From Candidatus Enterococcus leclercqii (lineage in GTDB: Bacteria; Bacillota; Bacilli; Lactobacillales; Enterococcaceae): DNA of 64,000 nt. Position 1 is the stretch's first letter. The number at the start of each line of letters is the position of its first letter. The position numbers and the translations under genes are program-made. The notes beneath the pieces are model-generated. The model was not told the origin of the DNA. It ran no database searches and saw only the letters and a program-made list of their open reading frames with translations. Below, piece by piece: positions 9,555 through 17,926 of this stretch. The stretch lies in assembly GCF_009933135.1 (NCBI RefSeq), contig NZ_MAEH01000003.1, forward strand, positions 1 through 64,000, read 5' to 3'.

Positions 9555-10049
9555 TTACGTTTTCAAGAGCATGGTGAAAAACTGATCCCCTTGGTGTATT
9601 TCACTGAGCGGCATTAAGGGGGACTGGAAATTTGGCATTTTTGATAAGCAATGAAATGGCAACCAAAACCATTGCTCGTGTTGTTTGATAAAAACAGCAA
9701 GACGGTGTCCATTTTTTAATAGGTGGAAGCTAGTTGTCCCTATTTTTTCCGCAATTGCGATGGATTGATCTTCTGATTCTAGTAGCTGAGTAGAACACAA
9801 CTCTTCTTCAAAATACAGATAGGAATTATCAGGAGAAGGACGTATTTGATGAAATACGTCCCTTTCTGTTTGATTTTCGCCATCCATTTCCCAGTATAGT
9901 AACCGTGAATGGGTGTGATTTCCCATCAGGTATTCTTTGATTTTTTCTTCCAGCTCTTCTTCTGCCATTAGTGTGAAATTTTCCAAGCTAAATTCTAAAG
10001 TGCTTACCAACTCAAAATAGGAGAGTAGAAAGGTATACTTATCAGTCAT
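9555..10049 (-). CDS. Unknown acidic protein of the transfer operon
   Basis: The 164-residue acidic soluble protein overlaps the stop of the TcpE-like gene (ATGA) and has the strong site GGAGGGTGAA before its ATG. The N-terminal half is helical and Glu-rich (AEEELEEKIKEYL). The C-terminal half contains aromatic strands (EQWFWLPFHC). No recognised family. The stop-start overlap implies coupled synthesis with the membrane component upstream. Confidence 0.65.
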   Translation of the reverse strand: MTDKYTFLLSYFELVSTLEFSLENFTLMAEEELEEKIKEYLMGNHTHSRLLYWEMDGENQTERDVFHQIRPSPDNSYLYFEEELCSTQLLESEDQSIAIAEKIGTTSFHLLKNGHRLAVFIKQHEQWFWLPFHCLSKMPNFQSPLMPLSEIHQGDQFFTMLLKT

Positions 10050-10450
10050 TTCACCCTCCTTGTCTGAATGCCCTGGTAGGTCATTTTCTTGTTCAGGTAC
10101 TGCACAGGCATTTCATGTTCGAACCGCTCGTTTCGCTGACTGGCATAAACAACTCTGCCCATTAAATAGTCCACAAAATTCTTGTTGTCCCACTTTAGAG
10201 AGAAGAGTGTCCAAATGAGTACGCCTGATCCAGCAATAACTAACATCCAGTAGTTCATGAAGAGTGACGTCAAAAAATCGCTGTGAGTCACAAACCCAAT
10301 GAACCAGATAATCCCCAGTAAGACGACGAACCCAAGCCCAATAAACAAGGTGTCGGCTCGGATTCCGTTCGGCGCAAAGGGGATTGCGATCCCTTTGACC
10401 GAGTAAAATTTGTGTGGTTGTTTAAATTCGTGCGTGTAGTTGTACTCCAA
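10046..10450 (-). CDS. TcpE-like conjugation membrane protein
   Basis: About 134 residues with two adjacent membrane segments (about 37-56 and 66-87), then a conserved cytoplasmic tail (KNFVDYLMGRVVYASQ). This topology and the tail motif match the TcpE family of Gram-positive T4SSs, a small inner-membrane channel component. The TTG at 10450 with TTAGGTG upstream is the likely start; a GTG at 10459 is the alternative. It overlaps the TcpD-like gene upstream, as expected in this gene cluster. Confidence 0.75.
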   Translation of the reverse strand: MEYNYTHEFKQPHKFYSVKGIAIPFAPNGIRADTLFIGLGFVVLLGIIWFIGFVTHSDFLTSLFMNYWMLVIAGSGVLIWTLFSLKWDNKNFVDYLMGRVVYASQRNERFEHEMPVQYLNKKMTYQGIQTRRVK

Positions 10451-10718
10451 TGACCTCACCTAACAATCTAAAATTTGTGATCAAGCCAGCATCAGAATCT
10501 AATTTGAAGATTTTGTCCTTGATCCAGGTGCCGACCTCAGTAGCACTTCCAAGCATCAAAATACAAGCGATTAAGACAAAAACACCGATCACTGTAATAA
10601 TCGCTCGCCCAAATCCTTGTGTGGCTACACCGACTACAATCATTCCCAAAGCCACGATCGCAAGTAAAATAATGACCTGCGTTGAAAAATTGTCCCAAAG
10701 GGGCTTTAAATCAATCAT
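10422..10718 (-). CDS. TcpD-like small membrane protein
   Basis: About 98 residues with two hydrophobic segments separated by a short Gly-containing turn (VATQGFGRAI), then a soluble tail. Size, topology and position between TcpC- and TcpE-like genes match the TcpD family, proposed to be VirB2/VirB3-like. The ATG at 10718 has GGAG nine bases before it and is preferred over the ATG at 10733. The gene overlaps the end of the TcpC-like gene. Confidence 0.7.
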   Translation of the reverse strand: MIDLKPLWDNFSTQVIILLAIVALGMIVVGVATQGFGRAIITVIGVFVLIACILMLGSATEVGTWIKDKIFKLDSDAGLITNFRLLGEVIGVQLHARI

Positions 10719-10722
10719 GTTG

Positions 10723-11739
10723 TCACTCTCCATTCATTGATAATACATAGTAATTTTCTTCGGTTTGCTTGATTTCCAAGCTGAATTTTGACTTGATTGT
10801 GCTCTGCTTTTCAAATTGAAACAGATAGGTGCCTTGAACAAAATAGTTCCCATTTTCCAGTTTCATAAAGACGGTGGAATTGACTTGTTGGACCGTTGCT
10901 CCACCGATTCCACTGACAGCTGCGATCAATTCCAACTTGTCGTCATTTGCGCCGTAAAGGTCAAAGAATCGATTGACAAATTCTGTAAGTTTATCCTCTT
11001 CCTGAGTAGAAACAGAGGTTCCTTTCGGAATAAAACGATTTTTATCATAAGTCACTGGGTTTGTAGCGTCGCGTTTTTCCAAATTTACAACAGCTGGCAG
11101 ATCAATCAGCTTCAAATCGTTGTCTTGATAAGACACCGGCAAAACAACCGACAAATCATTCATTTGATCGGCTTCTGTATACGAAACTTTGTAGAAAAGG
11201 CGGTACGTCCTTTCAGATTCACTCAAGGTTTCCATCTTAATAAAACTAACGGCACTCACAGTCCGGTCAATTTTTCCGTTGTTTAGTTCCAGTTGGCTGA
11301 CATTTAGACCTGGCGCAAGATACCCTTTCACCTCTGTTTCCCATGCCTGCCGTTCTTCGTCTGTTTTGCCTGCCGTGTAAAGAGTTTTTGCGAGCTCTTC
11401 GCCTTCATAATGCAGCTGATCGGTTTCAATTAACCGGGTATTAATTTTTAACACGAGGTCTTCTTGATTCACTTGCTTACTCATGGCCATGTCTGTTAAA
11501 TGATCGACGCGACCGAAGGTCATGAGGACGATTACACACATGATGACAAACAAGAAAAAGAACAGAACCGAAAAAATACTTTGGGCGGTCCGCGGCGCAA
11601 ACCGCAACGTCCGAGTATTTGAAAGATCCACCTTCTCCTTGTTCGAAAAAAAAGAAGCCCGCTTTTTCTTGGACTTCTTCGCAGCTTTCTTTGTTGTCTG
11701 AACGGCTTGCGGATTAAATACCGGCTTCTTTTCAGCCAT
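10723..11739 (-). CDS. TcpC-like conjugation protein
   Basis: The 338-residue protein has a Lys-rich cytoplasmic N-terminus, one membrane segment at about 53-75, and a large external alpha/beta region made of two similar halves. TcpC proteins, related in fold to VirB8, have exactly this arrangement and link the channel to the cell wall. The motif TRTLRFAPRTAQSIFS before the membrane segment resembles other members. It overlaps the TcpD-like gene at its end and the small gene upstream at its start. Confidence 0.8.
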   Translation of the reverse strand: MAEKKPVFNPQAVQTTKKAAKKSKKKRASFFSNKEKVDLSNTRTLRFAPRTAQSIFSVLFFFLFVIMCVIVLMTFGRVDHLTDMAMSKQVNQEDLVLKINTRLIETDQLHYEGEELAKTLYTAGKTDEERQAWETEVKGYLAPGLNVSQLELNNGKIDRTVSAVSFIKMETLSESERTYRLFYKVSYTEADQMNDLSVVLPVSYQDNDLKLIDLPAVVNLEKRDATNPVTYDKNRFIPKGTSVSTQEEDKLTEFVNRFFDLYGANDDKLELIAAVSGIGGATVQQVNSTVFMKLENGNYFVQGTYLFQFEKQSTIKSKFSLEIKQTEENYYVLSMNGE

Positions 11740-12070
11740 TTCCGAAAATCCCGTAGCGCTGGATTAAACCAGTTGGCACTTTATCCGAGACAACCACTTC
11801 ATTGACGACGACACCCGCACCTTCAAGAAAGGCCAGTGCTTCCTTATAGGCTGGTTTTGCGGTCTTCAGGTTGCGATTAATCTCTTCATAGAACAGTTGC
11901 GCCCCCGCTTGGTATTTTTTATTGTGCACCCGCCATAAAACGAATAGTGCGGTTTGTACGGCTGGGCGCTGATAATCAAAAGTTTCAGCAATCTTTAGCT
12001 GCGAATTAGATGCCGACGTTCCTTGATTTGCATAGTTTTCTTGATTTGTATAGCTTTCTTGATCTTCCAA
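11732..12070 (-). CDS. Small cytoplasmic protein of unknown function
   Basis: About 112 residues with a Gln/Asn/Ser-rich first 30 residues, then a compact helical domain (YQRPAVQTALFVLWRVHNKK and NLKTAKPAYKEALAFLEGAG). The TTG at 12070 has AAAGGAG eight bases upstream. An ATG at 12088, overlapping the previous stop, lacks a site. The domain could be a winged-helix-like adaptor, but no key residues support that. Confidence 0.55.
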   Translation of the reverse strand: MEDQESYTNQENYANQGTSASNSQLKIAETFDYQRPAVQTALFVLWRVHNKKYQAGAQLFYEEINRNLKTAKPAYKEALAFLEGAGVVVNEVVVSDKVPTGLIQRYGIFGNG

Positions 12071-12087
12071 TGTTTCTGCTCCTTTCA

Positions 12088-12666
12088 TTAGTAAGCTTGT
12101 TGGACGTAGTTTAAGACGATTTCATCGATTTTGAACGACCCGTCAACTTCAACTACCTTCAGCTGAAGCAATACCTGGCGGTGAATCGTCTCGCGTACCA
12201 CATCATTGCCAAACAACAGGTAGGTGTCCGTTTGATCCACGTCTTGTGTAACAAGCGTGAACTTCCCTTCTCCCTTAAATTCGGCATGTGGATCTGCCGC
12301 AAGGCCATTGTCTTTCACTGCTTTTTCCGTACATAATTCCACGACAGACGCGTTTCGTTTGCCAATGGAAGAATAGTTCAGCCAGCGCTTCCCAAATTCA
12401 CCAATGAGCGCTAGAATGGCTTCTTTCCGTTCGGCGGCGGCTTGTTCCCGTTCAGAATCCCTCGATGTTTCAGTAGAAGAAGCCGTCGATGGGAATTCTT
12501 CACTGCTCGATTCAGTTGTTGGATCCGATTGAATCGTTGATTGAACGGTACTTTCTGTGGATTGAGTGGCTGTCCGTGTTGGCGGCTCTCTTGTTGTGAA
12601 ATAGAAGAAAGCACCAATGCCGATAACGCAGATGCAAAATAGGCCGATTTGAAGGTTCCTTTTCAC
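12088..12666 (-). CDS. Membrane-anchored extracellular protein, unknown
   Basis: 192 residues starting at GTG. One N-terminal membrane anchor (about 5-23) is followed by a Ser/Thr/Glu linker of about 50 residues and then a small globular domain (about 85-192) containing TLVTQDVDQTDTYLLFGND. An anchor, flexible linker and NTF2-like-sized domain recall small VirB8-like or transfer-accessory proteins, but the assignment is not secure. It lies between the wall hydrolase and the TcpC-like gene. Confidence 0.6.
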   Translation of the reverse strand: MKRNLQIGLFCICVIGIGAFFYFTTREPPTRTATQSTESTVQSTIQSDPTTESSSEEFPSTASSTETSRDSEREQAAAERKEAILALIGEFGKRWLNYSSIGKRNASVVELCTEKAVKDNGLAADPHAEFKGEGKFTLVTQDVDQTDTYLLFGNDVVRETIHRQVLLQLKVVEVDGSFKIDEIVLNYVQQAY

Positions 12667-12672
12667 TAAAAA

Positions 12673-13851
12673 TCACTTCACTTTCCGGATAATCGCATAG
12701 ATCGAATCGTCGTAATAGCGAGTATAGGACGCACAGATTTGTCCTTGTTCAGAATTCTGTTCGTAGGTGTCATAGGCCCCCATTTTCCCAATAGAAGCAA
12801 TGATCCCGGTGTGCCCATATTCACTGCGGCTGTGTGTAGAGAACGGTTTCCAGTTGATAATATCCCCAGCCTTCAGGTCGGCGTATTTTGGACTGTTTAT
12901 CACCTTCCAGCCGTGCGCTGCCCAATCATAGGCATTCCCGATTTGATACGCACTGGTGCCATCTGTGCCGGGAATCATGTCGATTTTATCTGTCACGCCA
13001 GCTCCCAAACTTGGACCACCCATCAAATGCGAATAGAGCGCCGTCAAGGCGTAACACTGTCCATTGCCGATGCGTTGCCCAATATACCCATTTAGGACTT
13101 TCGGATTTCCCGCTCCAGGTAAATTCGGAACTGAAGGCCCGTCATCAACCCCAGGTAATTTGGGAGAAAAACTACCCCATTTCTTGATTGCCATGTCGTC
13201 ATATTCCGTGAGCTTATTCCTAGAAATGATATCCATCGCTGCTTTGAAGTATTCACTGTCTTCGTCAATCCCAGCAGCCGCATACCCTCCACGTCCTAAA
13301 ATCAGTAAACTTTCTGAGGGGCTTTGGTTGCCCACAGAGGCGTTGAAATTGCTTTGAGAGGCAACCATATAGCCATAGTAGGAGAAGCACGTAATAGGGT
13401 CGGGAAAGGCCATATAATTACCGCCTTCGGAGCCATTTATCCCCCGCTGCATACCTTTCGGAAAGGGGCAGCCATCAAAATAGGTGATCCCAAAAAAGTT
13501 CAGGTCTTTGGTAGCTGGGCCAGATTTTCCCCAGGCGCTTTCATACGCCCATTGGCTCAAAATAACTGAAGGCAACAGCTTGTATTTAATCGCTGTCCCA
13601 ACCGCCATTTGAACCACCGCATCCGGGAAATCCCCGCGTCCTTTGATCGTTTTATCCAAAGGTAGGTCTTTGGTGAAGGTACCGTTATACGCTTCACCTT
13701 CGCCAAAATCGACGCTGATATTTGTGCCAGTGCTACCCATCGCCGCACCCATTAGCGCAATCAGCAATACCAGAAAAAAAACGGCGAGGATTGGCATAAA
13801 AAAGGCACCCAAGCTTAATAGGATTTTCTTTTTCGTCATGTTGGGTTTCAC
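12673..13851 (-). CDS. Bifunctional wall hydrolase: glucosaminidase plus CHAP (VirB1/TcpG-like)
   Basis: 392 residues. After a membrane anchor (about 8-35) comes a lysozyme-fold glucosaminidase domain (about 75-215) with the catalytic-type sequence SQWAYESAWG and the family segment NFFGI. A CHAP amidase/endopeptidase domain follows (about 245-392) with Cys in GQCYALT and His in EYGHTGII. It would open peptidoglycan locally for the mating channel. The GTG start at 13851 is placed by GGAG six bases upstream; an ATG four codons on is possible. Two-domain hydrolases of this kind are standard in Gram-positive T4SS operons. Confidence 0.85.
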   Translation of the reverse strand: MKPNMTKKKILLSLGAFFMPILAVFFLVLLIALMGAAMGSTGTNISVDFGEGEAYNGTFTKDLPLDKTIKGRGDFPDAVVQMAVGTAIKYKLLPSVILSQWAYESAWGKSGPATKDLNFFGITYFDGCPFPKGMQRGINGSEGGNYMAFPDPITCFSYYGYMVASQSNFNASVGNQSPSESLLILGRGGYAAAGIDEDSEYFKAAMDIISRNKLTEYDDMAIKKWGSFSPKLPGVDDGPSVPNLPGAGNPKVLNGYIGQRIGNGQCYALTALYSHLMGGPSLGAGVTDKIDMIPGTDGTSAYQIGNAYDWAAHGWKVINSPKYADLKAGDIINWKPFSTHSRSEYGHTGIIASIGKMGAYDTYEQNSEQGQICASYTRYYDDSIYAIIRKVK

Positions 13852-13859
13852 TCACTCTC

Positions 13860-16157
13860 CTATTTCCCAGTGATATAGCTAAGTCCTTTTGCAGTCTCCG
13901 CTGACAGGATTCGATAGGACACGGTTCCTTTGCCTTTGTTAACGACGTTTCCTTCTGAAATTAGAATAGAACCGTCTTCATTGACTGCTTCAACGAATGC
14001 CACATGCCCGTATAATGGGTTCGATCCCAACTGGCCCCCAGGAATTGAAACGGCGGTTCCTACCGTTGGCGTACTGATCACAGTGTAGCCCAGGGCTTTG
14101 CCTGTTTCGCCCCACTGACCACCGTTCCCCATGTGATCATCTACGGTCATACCCAGTTGGGCCATGCGGTTGAACACGTACCAGGTACATTGTCCGAAGG
14201 GATAAGATCCGGAAGTATTACGCTCCACACCATCATAGGCTGGGTAAGTGAGTTTCCCTTGGTAGACTGCTGGTACCTCCGTCAGAATAGCGGAATCCGC
14301 AGCTACACCCGGAAATGCTGGTGCGGGTGCCGGCGTTTTTTCTTTCACTGTCACCGTCACCACGGCTGGAATGCTCTCTTTTCCGTGGGAATCTTTCACC
14401 ATGTAGTGAATTTCGTAACTGCCAGCGGTGTTGAAGTCCACGTCGCCAACAACAGAAATCGCTTCTGGTGAAAGATCACCGTCTTCAGTATCTGTGGCCG
14501 TAATTCCGTCCTTCAGATCCAAAGATTGGCCGACTTCCGTCTCCAGGTCTTTTGCACCATGGATTACTGGCGCGTCATTGATCACATTGATTTTGCCTTT
14601 CACTTCTGATTGCTTGCCATGGGAATCCGTCGCAGTGATCTGAATTTCATAGGTTCCTTCAGCCGTTGTTTGGACGGCATTCAAGTCCTCCAAAGAGAAT
14701 TCAGGCATGATTTTCTCGCCTTTGCGATCGTCTTCCCGGTCGGTCACCTTGACAGAATCCCGATAAGTTGTCTGGTCGAACGGTTGACCAACATGCAGCG
14801 TCAATTCTGGTGCGGTGATAACTGGGGCCTCATTGGTTACTTTGACATAGATTGTTTTGTCAGTTGCGGCCTTTCCGTCACGGTCTTTTACATTGCCAAT
14901 CACGACTTTGTAGGTTCCTTCTTTGTTGCTGTTGACGTGATTTTCCAAAATGTTGGCAGCTGTCAGCTTGATTGGCTTATTGTCGCGGTCGTCTTCCCGA
15001 TCGGTCACTTTGATATGATCTAAGATTTCAAACGGCTGATCGATTTCCCATTCCATATCTTTTGCATGGATAGTAGGTGCTTCATTGGTGACCGTGAAAG
15101 TAAGCGCGAGAGTCTCTGATGCAGCGCCCTTCGAATCGACGACATCATAGTTGACTGTGTATGTTCCCTCCTTGTCCACGTTGAGATTGGAAGTGACTTG
15201 CACTTTTTTGAGTAAGTCACCATCTTCGGGATCGCTTGCCAACACATAATCCACCAGATTTACATCCTGGTGAATTGAAAGGGCCACGGTATCATCTTTT
15301 GCGAGAAGTAGCGGCCGTTCATTGACCGTCACAAAAAGTGTCGCAAACGCCGTATTCCCGAAACGATTCGTGACAGAAATATAAATCGGATTTGTCCCAG
15401 GCTTTAACTCATACGGGGCAATTGTCACGACTGGTTTAGACCCGTCAGCGTCTAATACGGTGAAGTACGCGTGGGGATCAAAAGAATCACCAGCTGTGAT
15501 TGTCACCATTGATTCCGGCATAGAAATCACCGGAGTTGTTTCTGGATCAACAACAGGTGGGATTGGATCCGGATCTGGCGTAGGCGTCGGTGTCGGTGTT
15601 GGCACCGGATCAGGTGTAGGAGTTGGCGTTGGTTTTGGCAGATCTGGTAACGTTGGCCGCAAGTCTTGACCGTTCGAATTTTTATTTTGTTGATTGGCTG
15701 CATTTTCCTTTTCTTGATCCTTAATCGCATTAGCAATGGTGAGTATCTCGTTCGGTCGTAGCGAGTTAGACCCGCTGTTGCTAGAAATCACGCTCGTACT
15801 GGACGAGGGATTTCTTACGCCGAATTGTTGCAAAACGGATTCACCGGTATCTTTCGACTTAGATTCTGAAACTGTAAAGCCAGAAGTGCTTTCTTTGTCC
15901 TTTTCCTTTTTTTTAATGGTACTTTCGACAATCGATTCCGTGCTAGAAATGGTCGTCTCACGATCCATCGTAGATGAAATAGCAGGTGTTTCTGCCTGCT
16001 TTTTCCCCTGTGGATCGCCAGTTTGACCGTTTACCAAAATGATTCCCCCAGCGGCCAGCAGTACAGCGCCACAAATTAATAAATAGCTTTGCCATTTTTT
16101 ATAGAAGGGCTTTTTTGATTTAGATTCATCAGATCGGGTTGGTTCGTTATTCTCCAC
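13860..16157 (-). CDS. Anchored CHAP-domain protein with tandem Ig-like repeats
   Basis: The 765-residue protein has a GTG start, a short basic cytoplasmic N-terminus, one membrane segment (about 27-45) and a Ser/Thr/Lys-rich region. A Pro-Thr-Asp linker (PTPTPTPDPVPTPTPTP) follows, then at least five Ig-like repeats that share TDREDD or TDTEDG motifs (bacterial Ig, DUF5011-like). It ends in a CHAP domain with Cys in FGQCTWYV and His in YGHVAFVE. The linker probably spans the wall and the repeats place the CHAP amidase at a distance. A second CHAP enzyme in one transfer operon, on a cadherin-like stalk, is unusual and may act on the recipient or in cell-cell contact (inference). Confidence 0.82.
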   Translation of the reverse strand: MENNEPTRSDESKSKKPFYKKWQSYLLICGAVLLAAGGIILVNGQTGDPQGKKQAETPAISSTMDRETTISSTESIVESTIKKKEKDKESTSGFTVSESKSKDTGESVLQQFGVRNPSSSTSVISSNSGSNSLRPNEILTIANAIKDQEKENAANQQNKNSNGQDLRPTLPDLPKPTPTPTPDPVPTPTPTPTPDPDPIPPVVDPETTPVISMPESMVTITAGDSFDPHAYFTVLDADGSKPVVTIAPYELKPGTNPIYISVTNRFGNTAFATLFVTVNERPLLLAKDDTVALSIHQDVNLVDYVLASDPEDGDLLKKVQVTSNLNVDKEGTYTVNYDVVDSKGAASETLALTFTVTNEAPTIHAKDMEWEIDQPFEILDHIKVTDREDDRDNKPIKLTAANILENHVNSNKEGTYKVVIGNVKDRDGKAATDKTIYVKVTNEAPVITAPELTLHVGQPFDQTTYRDSVKVTDREDDRKGEKIMPEFSLEDLNAVQTTAEGTYEIQITATDSHGKQSEVKGKINVINDAPVIHGAKDLETEVGQSLDLKDGITATDTEDGDLSPEAISVVGDVDFNTAGSYEIHYMVKDSHGKESIPAVVTVTVKEKTPAPAPAFPGVAADSAILTEVPAVYQGKLTYPAYDGVERNTSGSYPFGQCTWYVFNRMAQLGMTVDDHMGNGGQWGETGKALGYTVISTPTVGTAVSIPGGQLGSNPLYGHVAFVEAVNEDGSILISEGNVVNKGKGTVSYRILSAETAKGLSYITGK

Positions 16158-17313
16158 TGTCTAAAAACTCCTTTCCTAATCCGGCGAGACGGTCCTGCCA
16201 GATTTTCTTGTTCTCGTTGTCCTTTTTCTTGGAATACAGTTCAATCATTTCCTGACATGTTTTCCCGACGTCGATTAATTCTTTGACGTCCGAATCGCTA
16301 ATTTTTTTCTGAATACGCTCGGCTTCCTTGAAGTCAGCCTTTTGAATCGCTTTGATGGCCGCAACTTTCCAACCTCTTTGAATCTCTTCGGTCAATTTGT
16401 CACTTTTTAGCGTTTTATTCAGAATTTCTGCCTCTTCCATTTGGCCCAACTGTACATAGGCATACACCAGCATGGCTTGTCGTTCCGGGGTCAACTGTGG
16501 ATCATTCAGCGTAATCACTTGTTTCCAATCCTCGTTGTGAAAGGCAAGATCGAACGTGCCTTCAGGTGTTGGGTGTCGTTCATTAAATTTTTCTAGGTCG
16601 TCAAACCGTTGGTTTTGCGTCAACAGATTCGCAATCAACGCAAGCTGTTCCGGAAACTGATCGCCTACTTTGACCGGATCTTCCGTTTCTATCGCCTTAG
16701 CGATTTGTTTATCCACCGGCTCGTCAGAGGTGGTGGCTTCTGTTGTGGAAACGTAAGTACCGGCTTTCGCTTCCGCACTAGCGAAATGTTTAATGACAAA
16801 ATAACCGCCAGTTACAAAACCCAGCAATACGAGGAGTGTCAGGGGAATGACAACTGACAGCTTGGATCTTTTTTCTCGAGGCCTTTTAAGCTTTTCATGA
16901 AGTTCACTAGGTGGCTCCTCAGAAGGGAGGAATTCAGCCGGTTCTTCATCTAAACTGGACTCCGTTTCTTTTCCGTTGATACGATAGCGTTTTGGCAATG
17001 CACGATTGAATTGCTTCAGAAATAATTTAACGTCTTTTTCTTCTGCTTCACTGCTCGTTGTTACTGGAGCAACCAATGCTTTGACCAAATCAACTTCATC
17101 GATAGGTAAAGCGAGGGTTGCTTCCAATGTCGGTATTTCTTGTGCTGCGTCATTAAAAATCAGATAATCCACCAGTGCGCTGTCATTTAGAAAAAGTAAT
17201 TCCTGATTGCTCCGTACCAACGCCTCAATCCCCTTTTCTAATAACAATCGCTTCTCGATGGGTAATTGGATCTCTGACGCAAAATCCGAATCCATAGAAA
17301 ATGAAATATACAT
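16147..17313 (-). CDS. Bitopic membrane protein with EssB/YukC-like topology
   Basis: 388 residues. A cytoplasmic domain of about 160 residues is followed by a single membrane segment (about 168-190) and an external all-helical domain with TPR-like repeats. Sequences such as AMLVYAYVQLGQMEEAEILN and WKVAAIKAIQKADFKEAERI show this. The arrangement of soluble N-domain, one membrane span and helical repeat C-domain recalls EssB/YukC of type VII secretion, but the sequence is too different to assign. Start ATG at 17313 with AAAGGAGGGGCGAC. It overlaps the CHAP-Ig gene by 11 nt, so it is part of the transfer operon. Confidence 0.65.
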   Translation of the reverse strand: MYISFSMDSDFASEIQLPIEKRLLLEKGIEALVRSNQELLFLNDSALVDYLIFNDAAQEIPTLEATLALPIDEVDLVKALVAPVTTSSEAEEKDVKLFLKQFNRALPKRYRINGKETESSLDEEPAEFLPSEEPPSELHEKLKRPREKRSKLSVVIPLTLLVLLGFVTGGYFVIKHFASAEAKAGTYVSTTEATTSDEPVDKQIAKAIETEDPVKVGDQFPEQLALIANLLTQNQRFDDLEKFNERHPTPEGTFDLAFHNEDWKQVITLNDPQLTPERQAMLVYAYVQLGQMEEAEILNKTLKSDKLTEEIQRGWKVAAIKAIQKADFKEAERIQKKISDSDVKELIDVGKTCQEMIELYSKKKDNENKKIWQDRLAGLGKEFLDSGE

Positions 17314-17374
17314 GTCGCCCCTCCTTTACTTCGAATATTGGTCTGGTGTCTGTTCAATCGCCATTTTCCAAAGA

Positions 17375-17800
17375 TTACTTCCGCTTCGACGAGAAGCGAT
17401 TCGATTCAGCTTTTGCTTTATGCAGACTGTATAGATCCGCACGACTCACTGGATAATTCGTATCTACCACAAACGTAAACGGGTGTTGGCGCACAATCGG
17501 CAGTAACCCTTTTAGGGCCGCGGTTCGCTGGCTATCAATGTGGATCAGAATACTTTCTTCGACACCTAAGGCATCGAGTGGCGCAAGTTTAACCTGCGTC
17601 TTGAATTTTGTTTGCGTGATGAGCGTGATCTCGGTGACCTCATAAATTGTTTTCCGGTTGATTACCCCGTTGGCAATCAGTTCGGCCACCCGATTTTCAG
17701 TCAGGTGGATACTCCGTAACTGGGATACATTCGGCCCAAAGGATAAATGCACCCCTTCGTCAACGGTCAACGCTAGTTTCATTGGTTTTGTCTCTTCCAT
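17375..17800 (-). CDS. Unknown soluble protein of the transfer operon
   Basis: About 141 residues. The ATG at 17800 has AAAGGG about eight bases before it; the longer frame starting at 17851 has no site. The sequence predicts a beta-rich, then alpha/beta fold with a C-terminal Lys/Arg tail (HKAKAESNRFSSKRK). No family recognised. It lies between the adhesin gene's terminator and the EssB-like gene, so it may be the first gene of the distal transfer segment. Confidence 0.6.
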   Translation of the reverse strand: MEETKPMKLALTVDEGVHLSFGPNVSQLRSIHLTENRVAELIANGVINRKTIYEVTEITLITQTKFKTQVKLAPLDALGVEESILIHIDSQRTAALKGLLPIVRQHPFTFVVDTNYPVSRADLYSLHKAKAESNRFSSKRK

Positions 17801-17836
17801 ACGGCGACCCTTTCTTCTTGTTTGGATTTCACGTAC

Positions 17837-17882
17837 AATAAAAACGATCACGCCGCAGGCGCGAACCAGACGGTGTGATCGT
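17837..17882 (-). terminator. Terminator of the adhesin gene
   Basis: On the minus strand ACGATCACACCG and CGGCGTGATCGT form a 12-bp stem (one G-U pair) with a 15-nt loop, followed by TTTTATTG. It sits 45 bp after the adhesin stop codon and separates the surface-protein gene from the T4SS genes downstream. Confidence 0.8.
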
Positions 17883-17926
17883 ATTTGGTAGGGGTAGTCT
17901 TGGTGATTTCCGTCACCGAGGCTGCC

